From positions 49,298,746 to 49,362,745 of the forward strand of contig CM068385.1 in assembly GCA_034770075.1 (NCBI GenBank): 64,000 bases of DNA, given 5' to 3'. Positions within the stretch are counted from its first letter, which is position 1, and each line of letters starts with the position of its first letter. Both the position numbers and the translations under genes were made by a program. The notes under the pieces were generated by a model. That model ran no database searches. It saw nothing but the letters and a program-made list of their open reading frames with translations, and was not told the DNA's origin. This DNA is from Aralia elata. Its lineage: Eukaryota > Streptophyta > Magnoliopsida > Apiales > Araliaceae. Positions 45,400 through 57,123 of the stretch are shown here, one piece after another.

Positions 45400-46351
45400 G
45401 GTAAGCAGAATCTGAAAAAAATATTTTTTCTTCAATTAAAATAAATAGTTTATTTAATTGATATAAGTTTAAAATAAAGAGTTTATTTTATCTGGAATAG
45501 GATTTCAGATTGCTAAAATTAAAGGAGTTTAATTTGGATTTGGTTTTTGATTAAAATAAAAGAGTTTATTTTGTTTCAAAACTAAATATTAGCAAAACGT
45601 TTGCCCATTAATTGATATCAATGCAGATATGGAATGGATTTATTATTCATGAGATGAATGTTATTTATTGATACATATAGAGATATGTATGATAATAAAT
45701 AGGGATTGATTATGGACGATTGACCAATGTGTGATTGGATTTATTTTAGTGGATGCTTGAATGTATGGGTTTTTATAAATGGGGTCTGCGTACCTCGTCT
45801 TCTCTAATTTTTCTTAATGTAAATTCTATCTCCCTCCTATGTACTTTCCCCTTGACTGCTGATCAAGGTTTCTATTTATTGTAAATAGCTTTTGTAATAG
45901 GACTAGTTAGAATTAATTTTTGAAGAATTGGAGACAAAGGAGCAAGGAGCGCTTGAAGACCCGTTTGTAATGGAGCCCGGGTTTAAATGTAATAGTTATA
46001 TTTAAATTTATTCTTGCACCCTAGGTTTGACCTTTTGGTTCACTTGGTGGCTCTAGTGAACCAAACTAGAATAAAAGTCCATAATCAATCCGGGTAGAAT
46101 ATAGTATTCTATATGTGCATGCTTATTATTATATATATATTATATATTATCCAACATGCTTCGCATGTAAAATAATATGACGCGTATTTTATATATATAT
46201 GTGCATGCGCGCTAAACAAGATGAGACTAATAATAATAAACCCCTCAAAGAAATTATATTAAGTCCTAAGCGTTCAAAGATATTTGGAATATCGAACGTC
46301 GCCTTCTAGCATGGTAAAGCAATAGAGTATTAAATGTTTAATATGAGTTTG

Positions 46352-46641
46352 TTGTGTCACCACAAGGCAAGTATTAAATATTTAAGATGTTGCTTTATCA
46401 CATTTGATGCTTATAAATAGACTGAACGATGCTGTTTTGTTGTGTCACCACAAGGACAGTGTTTTTCTTTCGAATATATGGAAGTGCTAGGTTGGACTTA
46501 ACTTGGATAATTTTGATTCGGATGTGTCACCACTTGATCAAAATAATCTAAGAGGCAAAATAAAAGGAGTTACATAGTGATGTAATTGACAATAGTTGTC
46601 TACCTATTTAATTATATATCGCTTGTTGTGTCACCACAAGG
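46352..46641. repeat. TTGTGTCACCACAAGG hairpin repeats (plus copia leader)
   Basis: Copies at 46352-46367, 46440-46455, 46532-46547 (as TGTGTCACCACTTG) and 46625-46641. Arms TTGTG/CACAA, spaced 80-95 bp, between the GC-rich array and gag. Confidence 0.88.
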
Positions 46642-46838
46642 CTATATACATTTGAAATGGGATCCTTAATCTCACTAGCAAATCTTTAATTAGAATTGCC
46701 GAACTATATAATGAGGGTAATATAGTTTGATGAAAATAGTGGGAGATACCAATTTAAAATAAAGACCTAATTTATTTTGGTAATTAATTAAATGAATGTA
46801 TGCTAAAATGTTGTCTATTTCACATGCAGAATTTAAAA

Positions 46839-49800
46839 ATGTCAAACTCACTATCACTGCGTAGCATACTTGATGCTAACAAACTGACCGGAAACCAACC
46901 GAATTACACGGACTGGTTAAGGAATCTGAGAATTGTTCTCACTGCTGAAAAGATTTCTTATGTCCTAAATTTGCCAGTCCCTGCAAGTGTTGCAGAAACA
47001 GCCTCTGAGGAAGAGATTGCTACTTTTAGAAAGTGGCAAGATGATGCAATCTTGGCTCAATGCATCATGCTCGCATCCATGAGTAACGAGCTTCAGCGTC
47101 AGCATGAAACTATGGATGCTCCTACTATATTGTTGCACCTCAAAGAGTTGTATGGTGAGCAAAGTAGGACTGCTAGATATCAGATATCTAAGGAGCTCTT
47201 CCGATCTCGTATGACCGAGGGCACTGCTGTTGAGACTCATGTCCTTAAGATGATCAATTTGATTGAACAACTTGGACAGCTAGGGTTTGTGATGGATGGG
47301 GAGTTAAGCCAAGATTTGATCTTGCAGTCACTCCCAGACACCTTCTCACAATTTGTTGTGAATTTTCACATGAATAAGTTGGACGTCAGCTTGCCTGAGT
47401 TACTTAACATGCTGAAAACTGCTGAAGGTCACTTCTCATCCAACAAGAACCAAGTCTTACTAGTGGATGATTGTTCCAAGAAAAGGAAGAGGCCCAAGGT
47501 ATCTTCTGAAAAGAAGAAAAACAAGAAGGCTAAGGGTAAGGCAAAGAAAAAGGATAATAAGAAACCTGATCCAGATAGCAAAGGAATTTGCTACCATTGC
47601 AATAAGCCGGGACATTGGAAGAGGAACTGCAAGGAGTATCTTGCGGGCCAAAAGAAGCTTGGAGAAGCTTCGACTTCTGATCTAGGTTTGTTCATGATTG
47701 AAATTAATTTTTCTGAAAGTCAAAATTCTACTTGGGTATTGGATACCGGCTGTAGTTCTCACATATGTAATAATATGCAGGGACTAAGCAGAAGTAGGAA
47801 GCTGAACAAGGATGAAGTCGTCCTACGAGTTGGGAATGGAGCAAAGGTTGCTGCATTGGCTGTAAGGACTTATTGTTTAGCATTGCCTTCGGGCAAGTTC
47901 ATTAGTTTAAATAACTGTTATTATGTTCCAACACTCATTAGAAACATTATTTCAATTTCTGTATTGGATATGGATGGTTTTGATATTATAATAAAGAACA
48001 ACAGTTGTTCTATTTATAATAAAAATGTTTTATATGGTGTTGGCAATTTACTGAATGGACTTTACATACTTGACTTGCATGGAAATATACTTCAAATTGA
48101 ACAAACTAAGAAAAGAAAAAGAGATGATGTTAATTATACCTTTATGTGGCACTGTAGACTCGGTCATATCAATGAAACAAGATTATCCAAGTTGCATAAA
48201 GATGGGCTTTTAGAGCTATCTGATTACGAATCATATCCAACTTGTGAATCTTGTCTCATGGGTAAGATGACTAAATCCCCTTTTAGTGGAAAAGGAGAAA
48301 GAGTTACAGAGTTGTTAGCGTTGGTACACACAGACGTATGTGGACCTATGACAACGAATGCACGAGGAGGGTATTCTTATTTTATTACTTTCACTGATGA
48401 TCATTCTAGATTTGGATATGTGTATTTAATGAAATACAAATCTGAATCGTTTGAAAAGTTCAAAGAATTCAGAAGTGAAGTAGAGAAACAAACTGGTAAA
48501 AGTATTAAAATTCTTCGATCGGATCGAGGAGGGGAATACTTAACCAGTGAGTTTCTCAATTGTCTCAAAGAAAAAGGTATAATCTCACAATGGACTCCAC
48601 CAGGGACGCCACAGTTGAATGGTGTATCTGAAAGGAGAAATCGAACATTGTTGGACATGGTTCGTTCCATGATGAGTTTTACCGACCTTCCAATATCCTT
48701 CTGGGGTTATGCCCTAGAATCGGCTGCATACCTACTTAACAAGGTACCTACCAAATCCGTCCCAAAGACTCCATATGAGATATGGACAGGGACGAAACCA
48801 AATCTTAAGCATGTTAAGACTTGGGGTTTGTCCAGCTTATGTCAAAAGGTTTGAGCATGATAAGCTGAAGACTAGATCCGACAAATGTAGATTCGTGGGA
48901 TACCCTAAAGAAACATCAGGGTATTATTTCTATCATCCTACTGATCAAAAGGTGTTTGTTGCGAAACACGCTGCCTTCTTGGAAAAGGAGTTTATCCTCG
49001 AAGGGGTCAGTGGGAGTAAGATATATCTTGAAGAAGTTCAAGAACCACAAAATACTACGGATCAAAGTCAGGTACCTGACCAAGTAGAAGAACCTACTGT
49101 ACCACTACCTATTCGTAAATCTGGAAGAGTACCGAAGATACCTGAGAGGTATGGATTCATCATAGAGGATGATGATGAGGTACGCATCATAGATGATGAT
49201 GATCCATTGACTTACGAAGAGGCTACGAGTAGTGAAGACTCAGAGAAATGGCTAGAAGAAGCCATGAAATCCGAGATGGACTCCATGTATGAAAACCAAG
49301 TATGGACTTTGGTTTCACCACCTGAGGGCATTAAGCCTATTGGGTGTAAATGGGTCTTTAAGAGAAAGACTGGAGCAGATGGCAAGGTAGAGACCTATAA
49401 GGCCCGACTGGTTGCAAAAGGTTTCAAACAAAGACAAGGAGTTGACTATGATGAAACCTTCTCACCAGTAGCTATGCTCAAGTCCATTCGGATTTTGCTT
49501 GCAATTGCAGCTTATTATGACTACGAGATCTGGCAAATGGACGTGGAAAACGGCCTTCCTCAATGGAGAGCTTGAGGAGAATGTATATATGATACAGCCA
49601 GAGGGTTTTTGTTTCAACGGTTGGAACAAACCAAGTCTGTAAGCTACAACGATCCATTTATGGATTGAAGCAAGCTTCTCGAAGGTGGAACATCCGTTTT
49701 GATGAGATAATCAAAAGGTTTGATTTTATCAAGAACGAGGATGAACCATGTGTGTACAAGAAGGTTAGTGGGAGCGCTATATCATTCCTTGTATTATATG

Positions 49801-50784
49801 TTGATGATATATTACTGATAGGGAATGATGTTCCTATGCTACAGTCGATCAAAATTTGGTTATCTAAACACTTCTCCATGAAGGACTTGGGTGAGGCATC
49901 CTATATTTTGGGGATAAAGATCTATAGAGATAGATCTAAAAGGATGCTCGGCTTGACCCAAGGAAAGTACATTGACTCGATGCTAAAGAAGTTTAGCATG
50001 GAAGATTCCAAGAGAGGTCTCATGCCGATGAGCCATGCAATACATCTCTCCAAGAAACAGGCCCCAAAGACACCTGAGGAGAGAGACCAGATGAGTAAGA
50101 TTCCTTATGCTTCAGCAATAGGATCTATCATGTACGGTATGATATGTACTAGACCAGATGTCGCTCATGCACTTAGTGTAACCAGCAGATATCAGTCGAA
50201 TCCAGGAGAAGAGCACTGGAAGGCAGTGAAAAACATCCTAAAGTACTTGAGAAGAACTAAGGATGTATTTCTTGTCTACGGTGGGTCTGAATTGAAACTA
50301 GAGGGCTATACAGACTCAAGTTTTCAAACGGACCAAGATGACAGTAAATCCGTTTCAGGGTACGTGTTTACCTTAAACGGTGGCGCAGTGAGTTGGAAGA
50401 GTTCCAAGCAGCAAACAGTTGCTGATTCGGTGACAGAGGCAGAGTACATAGCTGCAAGTGAAGCTGCAAAGGAAGCTGTTTGGATGAAGAAGTTCATAAC
50501 TGAACTTGGAGTGGTTCCTAGCATTAGAGGAGCAGTACCTTTATTCTGTGACAACAACGGAGCTGTTGCGCAGGCTAAGGAACCCAGGTCTCATCAGAAA
50601 TCCAAACACGTGTTGCGGCGGTTTCATTTGATTAGAGAGATCATTGAAAGAGGAGATGTCACCCTGGAGCGTGTTAGACTCTCAAGACAACATTGCAGAT
50701 CCATTTACTAAAGCTTTAACTCAACAGCAGTTTGATCGTCACTTAGAGAAGATGGGTATTAGATACCATGGCGATTGGCTTTAG
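46839..50784 (+). pseudogene. Copia gag-pol polyprotein with four frameshifts
   Basis: I start at the ATG of MSNSLSLRSILDANKL (46839). The open frame extends 39 bp upstream but that part looks untranslated. Domains: copia-type gag (~1-215), a Lys-rich stretch (KKKNKKAKGKAKKKDNKKPD), zinc knuckle CYHCNKPGHWKRNC (47592-47633), protease (WVLDTGCSSHIC), integrase finger (HCRLGH...CESC) and core (LVHTDVCGPM, LRSDRGGEY, ERRNRTLLDMV), acidic hinge (RKSGRVPKIPERYGFIIEDD), RT (WVFKRKTGADGKVETYKARL; YVDD at about 49800), RNase H (GYTDSSF, TEAEYIAASEA, CDNNGAVAQAKEP). Single extra bases shift the frame near 48829 (after integrase), 49545 and 49606 (in RT) and 50672 (near the end). The stop in the final frame is TAG at 50782-50784, two codons after GDW. 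Confidence 0.93.
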
Positions 50785-50798
50785 TGCAAGTGGGAGAT
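50785..50798 (+). promoter_or_regulatory. Polypurine tract of the plus copia
   Basis: TGCAAGTGGGAGAT between the pol stop and the 3' LTR start TGAAAG. Standard copia form. Confidence 0.85.
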
Positions 50799-52613
50799 TG
50801 AAAGTAGTATGCACACAAGCCAATCATATTTGATATGATGTAGCGTATACTTTGTAATCTTATTCATTTATTAATAAAGGAATTGATTTTCTTAAAAGGC
50901 ATTTTATATTATCTACATAGTGCTGTTATATTAAATGTGATAAACCCATAGTTTTGAGCAATGCTTTTAGAATCATGATGGTGATCATGCTAATGAGATC
51001 TAAATTCAAGATAGCTCACAAACTAAAATTGTTCCTAATCGTTGGATTACTAAATTGGGGATTAGTGAATCCGGATAGATTAGTACATACGTTGCTTGCT
51101 CTTAGGAAGAGGATGATTGATCTCATAATCATTTGTGTGGAGACACTAAAGCAAGTATGTAGGTGCTTATTAGAGAATAAGTTCACTGAACGTGACTCGC
51201 TAAGGAATACCTAATGGAGTTTTACTCGCCTGTCAATAGGAATTCCTCTAGTGATAGTAGTACAAGTGATCCTTGGACTTGAGATCATCATAGTATCTTG
51301 TGTATGATGAGTTATACTTTGACATGTCCCTTAAGACCTTGTGGGTATATCAAAGGGTATGATTGGGTATAATTAGTTGTACATGGAGATAGGTGAATGA
51401 TCAACAAAGAATCTACCTCGTCTAGTAAAAGATGTGAATGTCCTATGTGATTCGATAAATGATAACTCAGTAGTCCTTGGCCAAGGCAGAATGAGATTAG
51501 AAAGGAGTTTCTAATTTGCATTATTTAGAGTTATGCATTTGGGAATCGAAATACATATAATTAAATAAAATAAGACTTGACAGTAAATCCATGTCTTATA
51601 TTTAATTGGGACATTGTATGGTAGAAGGATTGAATTGTACGGTAACTATCTACTTAAAGGTTCTTTTGTGATTAATGTTGAAATCTATATTATCTGGAAA
51701 GTCGTTGATCGCTAAGGGAGCTTACCCTTATTGTAAAATAAATGTTATTTATTTAAATGAATTAAATAGTTTAATTTATTTATTTAAATAAGATTAGAAT
51801 TGTTCTAATTGATTTATTCACAACCGGTTTAATATGGAGAACCTAAAGGGTCACACCGCAAAAGGAAAATATTTATTTAAGAAGTAAATGGCATAATGGT
51901 AATAATAAGTTAAGTGTATTTAATTTAATCTATGGAGATAGAATAAATTAAATAGCTTAATATTTATTATTTAATATTTTGGAAATATTAAATATAAATT
52001 AATAAGAGGAGTCTTATTATTATTATTACTATTACTATTATTTAATTCCTAATAGGGATTGAGAATTAATTAATAGAAGTACTCTCCCATGAATTCCTAA
52101 TTAGATTAGGAGCATTATTAATTAAAGGAGTTTAATTATAATACAAACCCTAATCCTAAATTGTTTAGGGAAGGGTTATTCCTACATCTATAAATAAGAG
52201 GGGTCTTATCATAGATTAGCGTTACACACTCTTGCATTAGATTGTGGAGAGCAATTTCTATAGAGATAGAAACTAGGGTTTTGCCAAATACCCAACTTCT
52301 TGAATACTTGTTCTTCCTTGGTGGATCACCTCTAGAGGCCAAACACTTGGGTGGCTGACGTTGATCAAAGGAAGGAATCACACCGTAGCATTCGAGGAGA
52401 ACACGAAGGACTAGGAGTTGAACTTGTACCCGAGGAAGCTTCGTTCTACGAGGGTATAATTCTTATTCTCTTTCTCTTTCGTTTATATCGTTAATTGAGC
52501 ACATAGATTGATCTTGGTGATGGTTTGTATAAAATTTTAAAATCTGATTTTATCGCGCTTCCGCACTATTTATGTAATTTGATTGCATGTTCGCGTTATA
52601 TACAAACCTAACA
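50799..52613 (+). repeat. 3' LTR of the plus copia element
   Basis: 1815 bp at a constant offset of 7454 from the 5' LTR, no indel. Its last bases carry the broken Athila frame on for about 14 residues on the minus strand, which is accidental. Confidence 0.97.
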
Positions 52614-54991
52614 CATAATGTCCTCCATATACAGAAGAATGGCAATCCTGTAAAATCCCTTCGGTCTCACTATATGGGATACACCTTCTTATCATTTGAT
52701 CCGCACATTGTTTAAACAAATATGGCTCATCCCATATATACCATTTGACATCGTGCAAGAACTTTTTCTTTTGGTGCCCCACCAAGTCAGAAGGTATCAT
52801 CTTACTCACCAAATAATTTGCGTAATCCGCAAACCATGGCACTTCCCCTTGCACCACAAACAACTGCTCATCCGGAAAAGATTCATTAATTTCAACTTTG
52901 TCTTCTATCTCCCTTTTCGGTTGCTCTAGTCGAGACAAGTGGTCTGCCACTTGGTTTTCGGTACCCTTCCTATCCTTGATCTCCAAATCAAATTCTTGCA
53001 ACAACAATATCCACCTGATCAATCTGGGCTTGGCATCCTTCTTCGCCACTAAGTGTCGAATTGCCGAATGATCCGTATACACTATTACCTTTGTGCCTAT
53101 CAGATATGCCCTAAATTTATCAAAGGTATACACCACTGCCAATAACTCTTTCTCTGTGGTGGTGTAGTTTAACTGTGCATATGTAAGGGTCTTGCTAGCA
53201 TAGTATATCACATGAAACATCTTCTCCTTCCTTTGCCCCAAAACAGCCCCCACTGCGTAATCACTGGCATCACACATCAGCTCAAACGGCAACGCCCAAT
53301 CTGGTGCTGTGATAACTGGTACTGATGTTAACTTATTCTTTAAATGCTCAAATGCCCTCATGCAAGCCTCATCAAAATTAAACTGTGCATCCTTCTCCAA
53401 TAAACTGCACAATGGTTTAGTTATCTTGGAGAAGTCCTTGATGAATCTGCGGTAGAAACCTGCATGACCAATAAAACTGCGAACACCTCTTATTGACGTG
53501 GGTGGAGGTAAATTCTCAATCGTTTCCAGCTTTGCTCTGTCCACCTCAATGCCTTTCTTCGACACTTTGTGTCCCAGTATGACTCCTTCTTGCACCATAA
53601 AATGGCATTTCTCACAATTCAGTACTAAATTTGTCTCAACACATCTCTTTAAAACCATTACCAAGTTTTCAAGACATAGATCGAAAGAATCACCAAATAC
53701 CGAGAAGTCATCCATAAATCTGTTCGACCATGTCTGAAAAAATCGCTGTCATACATCTCTGAAAAGTGGCTGGAGCATTGCACAACCCGAAAGACATTCT
53801 TCTAAAGGCAAAAGTGTCGTATGGACATGTAAACGTAGTCTTTTCCTGGTCTTCTAGAGCTATCGTAATCTGATTGTAGCCTGAATACCCATCCAGAAGG
53901 CAATAGTACTCATGACCCGCCAGTCGGTCCAACATCTGATCGATAAACGGAAGTGGAAAATGGTCCTTACTTGTAGCTTTGTTAAGCTTGCGGTAGTCCA
54001 TGTAAATTCTCCACCCTGTTACGGTTCGCATTGGGATCAGCTCGTTATTCTCATTGGTGACAACGATCATTCCACCCTTCTTTGGTACGCACTGCACATG
54101 GCTCACCCATGCACTATCCGAGATAGGGTAGATTATTCCCGCATCCAGCCATTTCAGTATCTCCTTCTTAACCACTTCTTTCATTATAGGATTGAGCCTT
54201 CTTTGTTGTTCAACTGTCGGCTTGCTACCATCTTCCAGTAAGATCTTGTGCATGCAAAAAGACGGGCTTATCCCCTTAATATCGGCTATGGTCCATCCAA
54301 TAGCTGATTTAAACTCTCTAAGCACTCGTAGCAGTTTTTTCTCTTGAAAAGATGTTAGTGCAGAAGAAATAATCACAGGTAGCTTCGAATCTTTATTTAA
54401 AAATGCGTACCTGAGATGTTCTGGAAGTGGTTTAAGTTCAAGTTCAGGAGGCATCTCAAGAGATGGTTTCAACTTTACCGATATCTCTCCCGCTTTCGTA
54501 AGTGGCTCGATAGGTGTTCTGAATTTTCCGAATTTGGGGGTGGTATTCAGATATTGCACAAGTTCAGCACATTCTTCATCCTCCAAATCTGAATTTTCAG
54601 CAATCACTCGCTGCAGTGGTTCATATCCCAACAAACTTCCAACTTCATCATGCACTATACTATCTACCAAATCTACTCTGAAGCATTCTTCTTCATCGGT
54701 TGGGAGCTTCATTGCTTTGAAAACGTTAAACGTCACCTCCTGGTCATGTACACGCATTGTAAGCTCCCCTTTCTGCACGTCTATCAAAGTCCTCCCAGTG
54801 GCTAGGAATGGTCTCCCTAGTATGATTGGTATATTTTTGTCCTCCTCATAATCCAGAATGATGAAGTCCGCCGGAAAGATAAATTTATCCACTTTCACCA
54901 GTACGTCCTCCACTATCCCCCGTGGATATGTGATAGATCTATCGGCTAACTGCAGAGAGATATTTGTTGGTCTTGGTTCCGGCAATCCCAA
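52614..54991 (-). pseudogene. Athila reverse transcriptase and RNase H, frameshifted
   Basis: 54991-53708 holds the pre-RT segment and the first half of RT (WVSHVQCVPKKGGMIVVTNE, IYMDYRKLNKATSKDHFPLP, LLDGYSGYNQI, FRRMSFGLCNAPATFQRCM). 53715-52614 in another frame holds the catalytic FMDD box (FMDDFSVFGDSFD), the RT thumb (GVRSFIGHAGFYRRFIKDFS), RNase H (LMCDASDYAVGAVLG, TEKELLAVVYTFDKFRAYLI, VYTDHSAIRHL, NQVADHLSRLE) and the start of the integrase finger (CHSSVYGGH). The shift lies just before FMDD at about 53722. The 3' end is cut by the copia insertion at 52614. Confidence 0.93.
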
Positions 54992-56977
54992 CTAACTGAA
55001 TACTGACAACGACATCAGGTTGATACTTGCCCCAAGATCACACAAACATTTATCGAAACTCATCTTTCCGATCGTGCATGGAATTGTGAAAACGCCCGGA
55101 TCTTTCAGCTTTGGAGATAATTTGCGTTGAAGCACTGCACTGCATTCCTCTGTCAAGGCCACTGTCTCAAACTCGTCTAACCTTCTCTTCCTTGACAGTA
55201 TACCCTTCATAAACTTTGCATAACTTGGCATTTGTTCCAATGCCTCCGCGAAAGGTATGTTGATCTGCAGTTTCTTAAAAACCTCCAAAAACTTTCTGAA
55301 CTGTTTATCATCCCTCTGTTTATTCAATCTTTGCGGATATGGAACTCGAGGGTGAACTTGCGGTATTGTATTCACCGGTGTCTTATCTGAACTAGCTTTC
55401 TCCTTCTCCACTTGTTGCAACTCGGACTCATCCTTCTTCTCTTTCTGTTCAGCTTCAATTTCTGTCTCAGTTTCTACCCAAGTGTCATCCCCTTGTAAAC
55501 TCGGTGCTGCTGTTTCTGGTGCATTTCCTGAATATTGCTTTCCCGATCTGAGTGTAATGGCCTGACACTGTTCCTTACCTTCTCTCCGTGGATTTGCCTC
55601 TGTGTTACTTGGCAATGAACCCTGGGGCCTGCTGTTAAGCATAGTCGCCATTTGCCCCATCTGAGCTTCCAAATTTTTATTAGCCACTGCCTGGCTTTTG
55701 ATCATCACCTCTGTATTTGCCATGTACTTTAACATCATCTCCTCCATTTCTGATTTCTTTTCCTGCGGAGGTGCATATGGAGTAGGATGTTGTTGTTGAG
55801 AATATCCCGGTGGAAAAGGTGGTCTTGGAGCATACTGTTGCTGTGCTGGTTGAAACCGATTGTTCTGCTGAAACTGCTGTTGCTGACTTCCTTGGTTGTT
55901 CGACCAACTAAAGTTTGGATGATTGCGGTTGTTGGGGTGGTATGTGTTCTGAAACTGACCCTGGTCTTTCTTATAAGTGTTCACATACTGCACCGACTCC
56001 GAGTTGATAGCACATTGATCCGTTGAATGCGACCCCGCACAAATCTCACATACGAAGGCAACTGACTTGGCTTTGCTTTCCGACAACGAATCTATTTTCT
56101 TTGCCATAGCCGCCATCTGTGCTGACAACTGGGTAATAGCATCCACTTCCAACAAACCTGCAACTCTGGGCTGTGACGTTCTGGCTGTAGGATTTTGAAA
56201 ATCATTTGCTGCCATAGTCTCAATAAGGTTATAAGCCTCGTCATAGCTCTTTGCCCCTAAAGCTCCACCCGCAGCTGCATCCACCATCTGCCTAGACTGC
56301 CATCCCAATCCATTATAAAATGTGTTGATCACCATCCAATCTAGCATCCCATGGTGTGGACACTTCCTTAGCATCTCCTTGTACCTATCCCAAGCCTCGT
56401 ATAAGGACTCACCCTGTTGTTGCTCAAATTGAGAAATTGTTGTCCTTAGTTTTGCAGTTTTAGCCATTGGGAAAAACTTGGCTAGAAATTTTTGTGCTAG
56501 GTCCTCCCAGGTAGTAATTGATCCTGCAGGCAAAGAATGGAGCCAACTTCTTGCTCTATCCCTCAATGAAAATGGAAACAGTCTTAGTCGAATGACATCC
56601 TCCGTCACCCCGTTGTATCTGAATGTATCACAAATTTCAATAAAACTCAAGAGATGCTCATTAGGATCGTCTGTAGCAGCACCCCCAAACTGGACCGAAT
56701 TCTGCACCATTTGAATAGTTCCTGGTTTAATCTCAAAGGTATTTGCTGCTATTGTCGGTCTTACTATGCTAGACTGCAATCCAGTGATGTTTGGCATGGA
56801 ATAGTCCCTCAAAGCTTTATGTTCCTCTCTTTGCTCGATTCTCTGTTCCTCCGCCATCTTCGGAATAGTTCTTTCTAACTGTGCTTGTAAATTCCTACGC
56901 ACTCTTGCTTTCCAACTTCTTCCGTCAATATTATCCTGAGCTGGTGTCAATTCTGAGTTGGATGAGCGTGTGTGCAT
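54992..56977 (-). pseudogene. Athila gag and protease start, ending at an in-frame TAG
   Basis: The open frame runs from 57004, with ATG of MHTRSSNSELTPAQDN at 56977 as the likely start because the right-hand Athila has MQTRSNN at the same place. Gag domain: PTIAANTFEIKPGTIQMVQN, RLRLFPFSLRDRARSWLHSL, TTWEDLAQKFLAKFFPMAKT, ESLYEAWDRYKEMLRKCPHH. A single Cys/His cluster CEICAGSHSTDQC and a Gln-rich tract follow. Near the C-terminus lies the protease start (GVFTIPCTIGKMSFDKCLCD, then LGASINL). A TAG at 54992-54994 interrupts the frame and RT follows in the same frame. Suppression is possible in principle, but a simple nonsense mutation is more likely. Confidence 0.92.
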
Positions 56978-57099
56978 AAAAATTCTACAAGTACCTGAAA
57001 CCAAAACAAAAATAAAAATAGAAATGAGAAAAGATTAGAGTTGTCTAAGTCAAACAATATAGCTTAAAACTGATGATAATAATAAAAATCTAACGCCTG

Positions 57100-57117
57100 T
57101 CCCCGGCAACGGCGCCA
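57100..57117 (-). promoter_or_regulatory. Primer binding site of the minus Athila, tRNA-Asp type
   Basis: Minus strand TGGCGCCGTTGCCGGGGA, 6 bp after the LTR end. The Athila-type primer site, identical to 63100-63117. Confidence 0.9.
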
Positions 57118-57123
57118 AAAACT

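Larger units (their letters stand above)
43345..52613 (+). mobile_element. Ty1/copia element (plus), very recent insertion
   Basis: 9269 bp, perfect TSD CATAA (43340-43344 and 52614-52618), two LTRs of exactly 1815 bp, iMet-type primer site, leader, gag-pol (46839-50784) and polypurine tract (50785-50798). By eye the LTRs differ at only about three sites (44273/51727 region, 44452/51899 region, 44980/52434 region). It splits the Athila pol between RNase H and integrase. The lineage within copia is not assigned. The long LTRs resemble those of Angela/Tork-type elements in size. Confidence 0.97.

Noticed and set aside
55787..56026. 79-aa hydrophobic plus-strand ORF
   Set aside because: Antisense to the Gln-rich part of Athila gag. 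Poly-Gln codons read as Leu-rich on the other strand.
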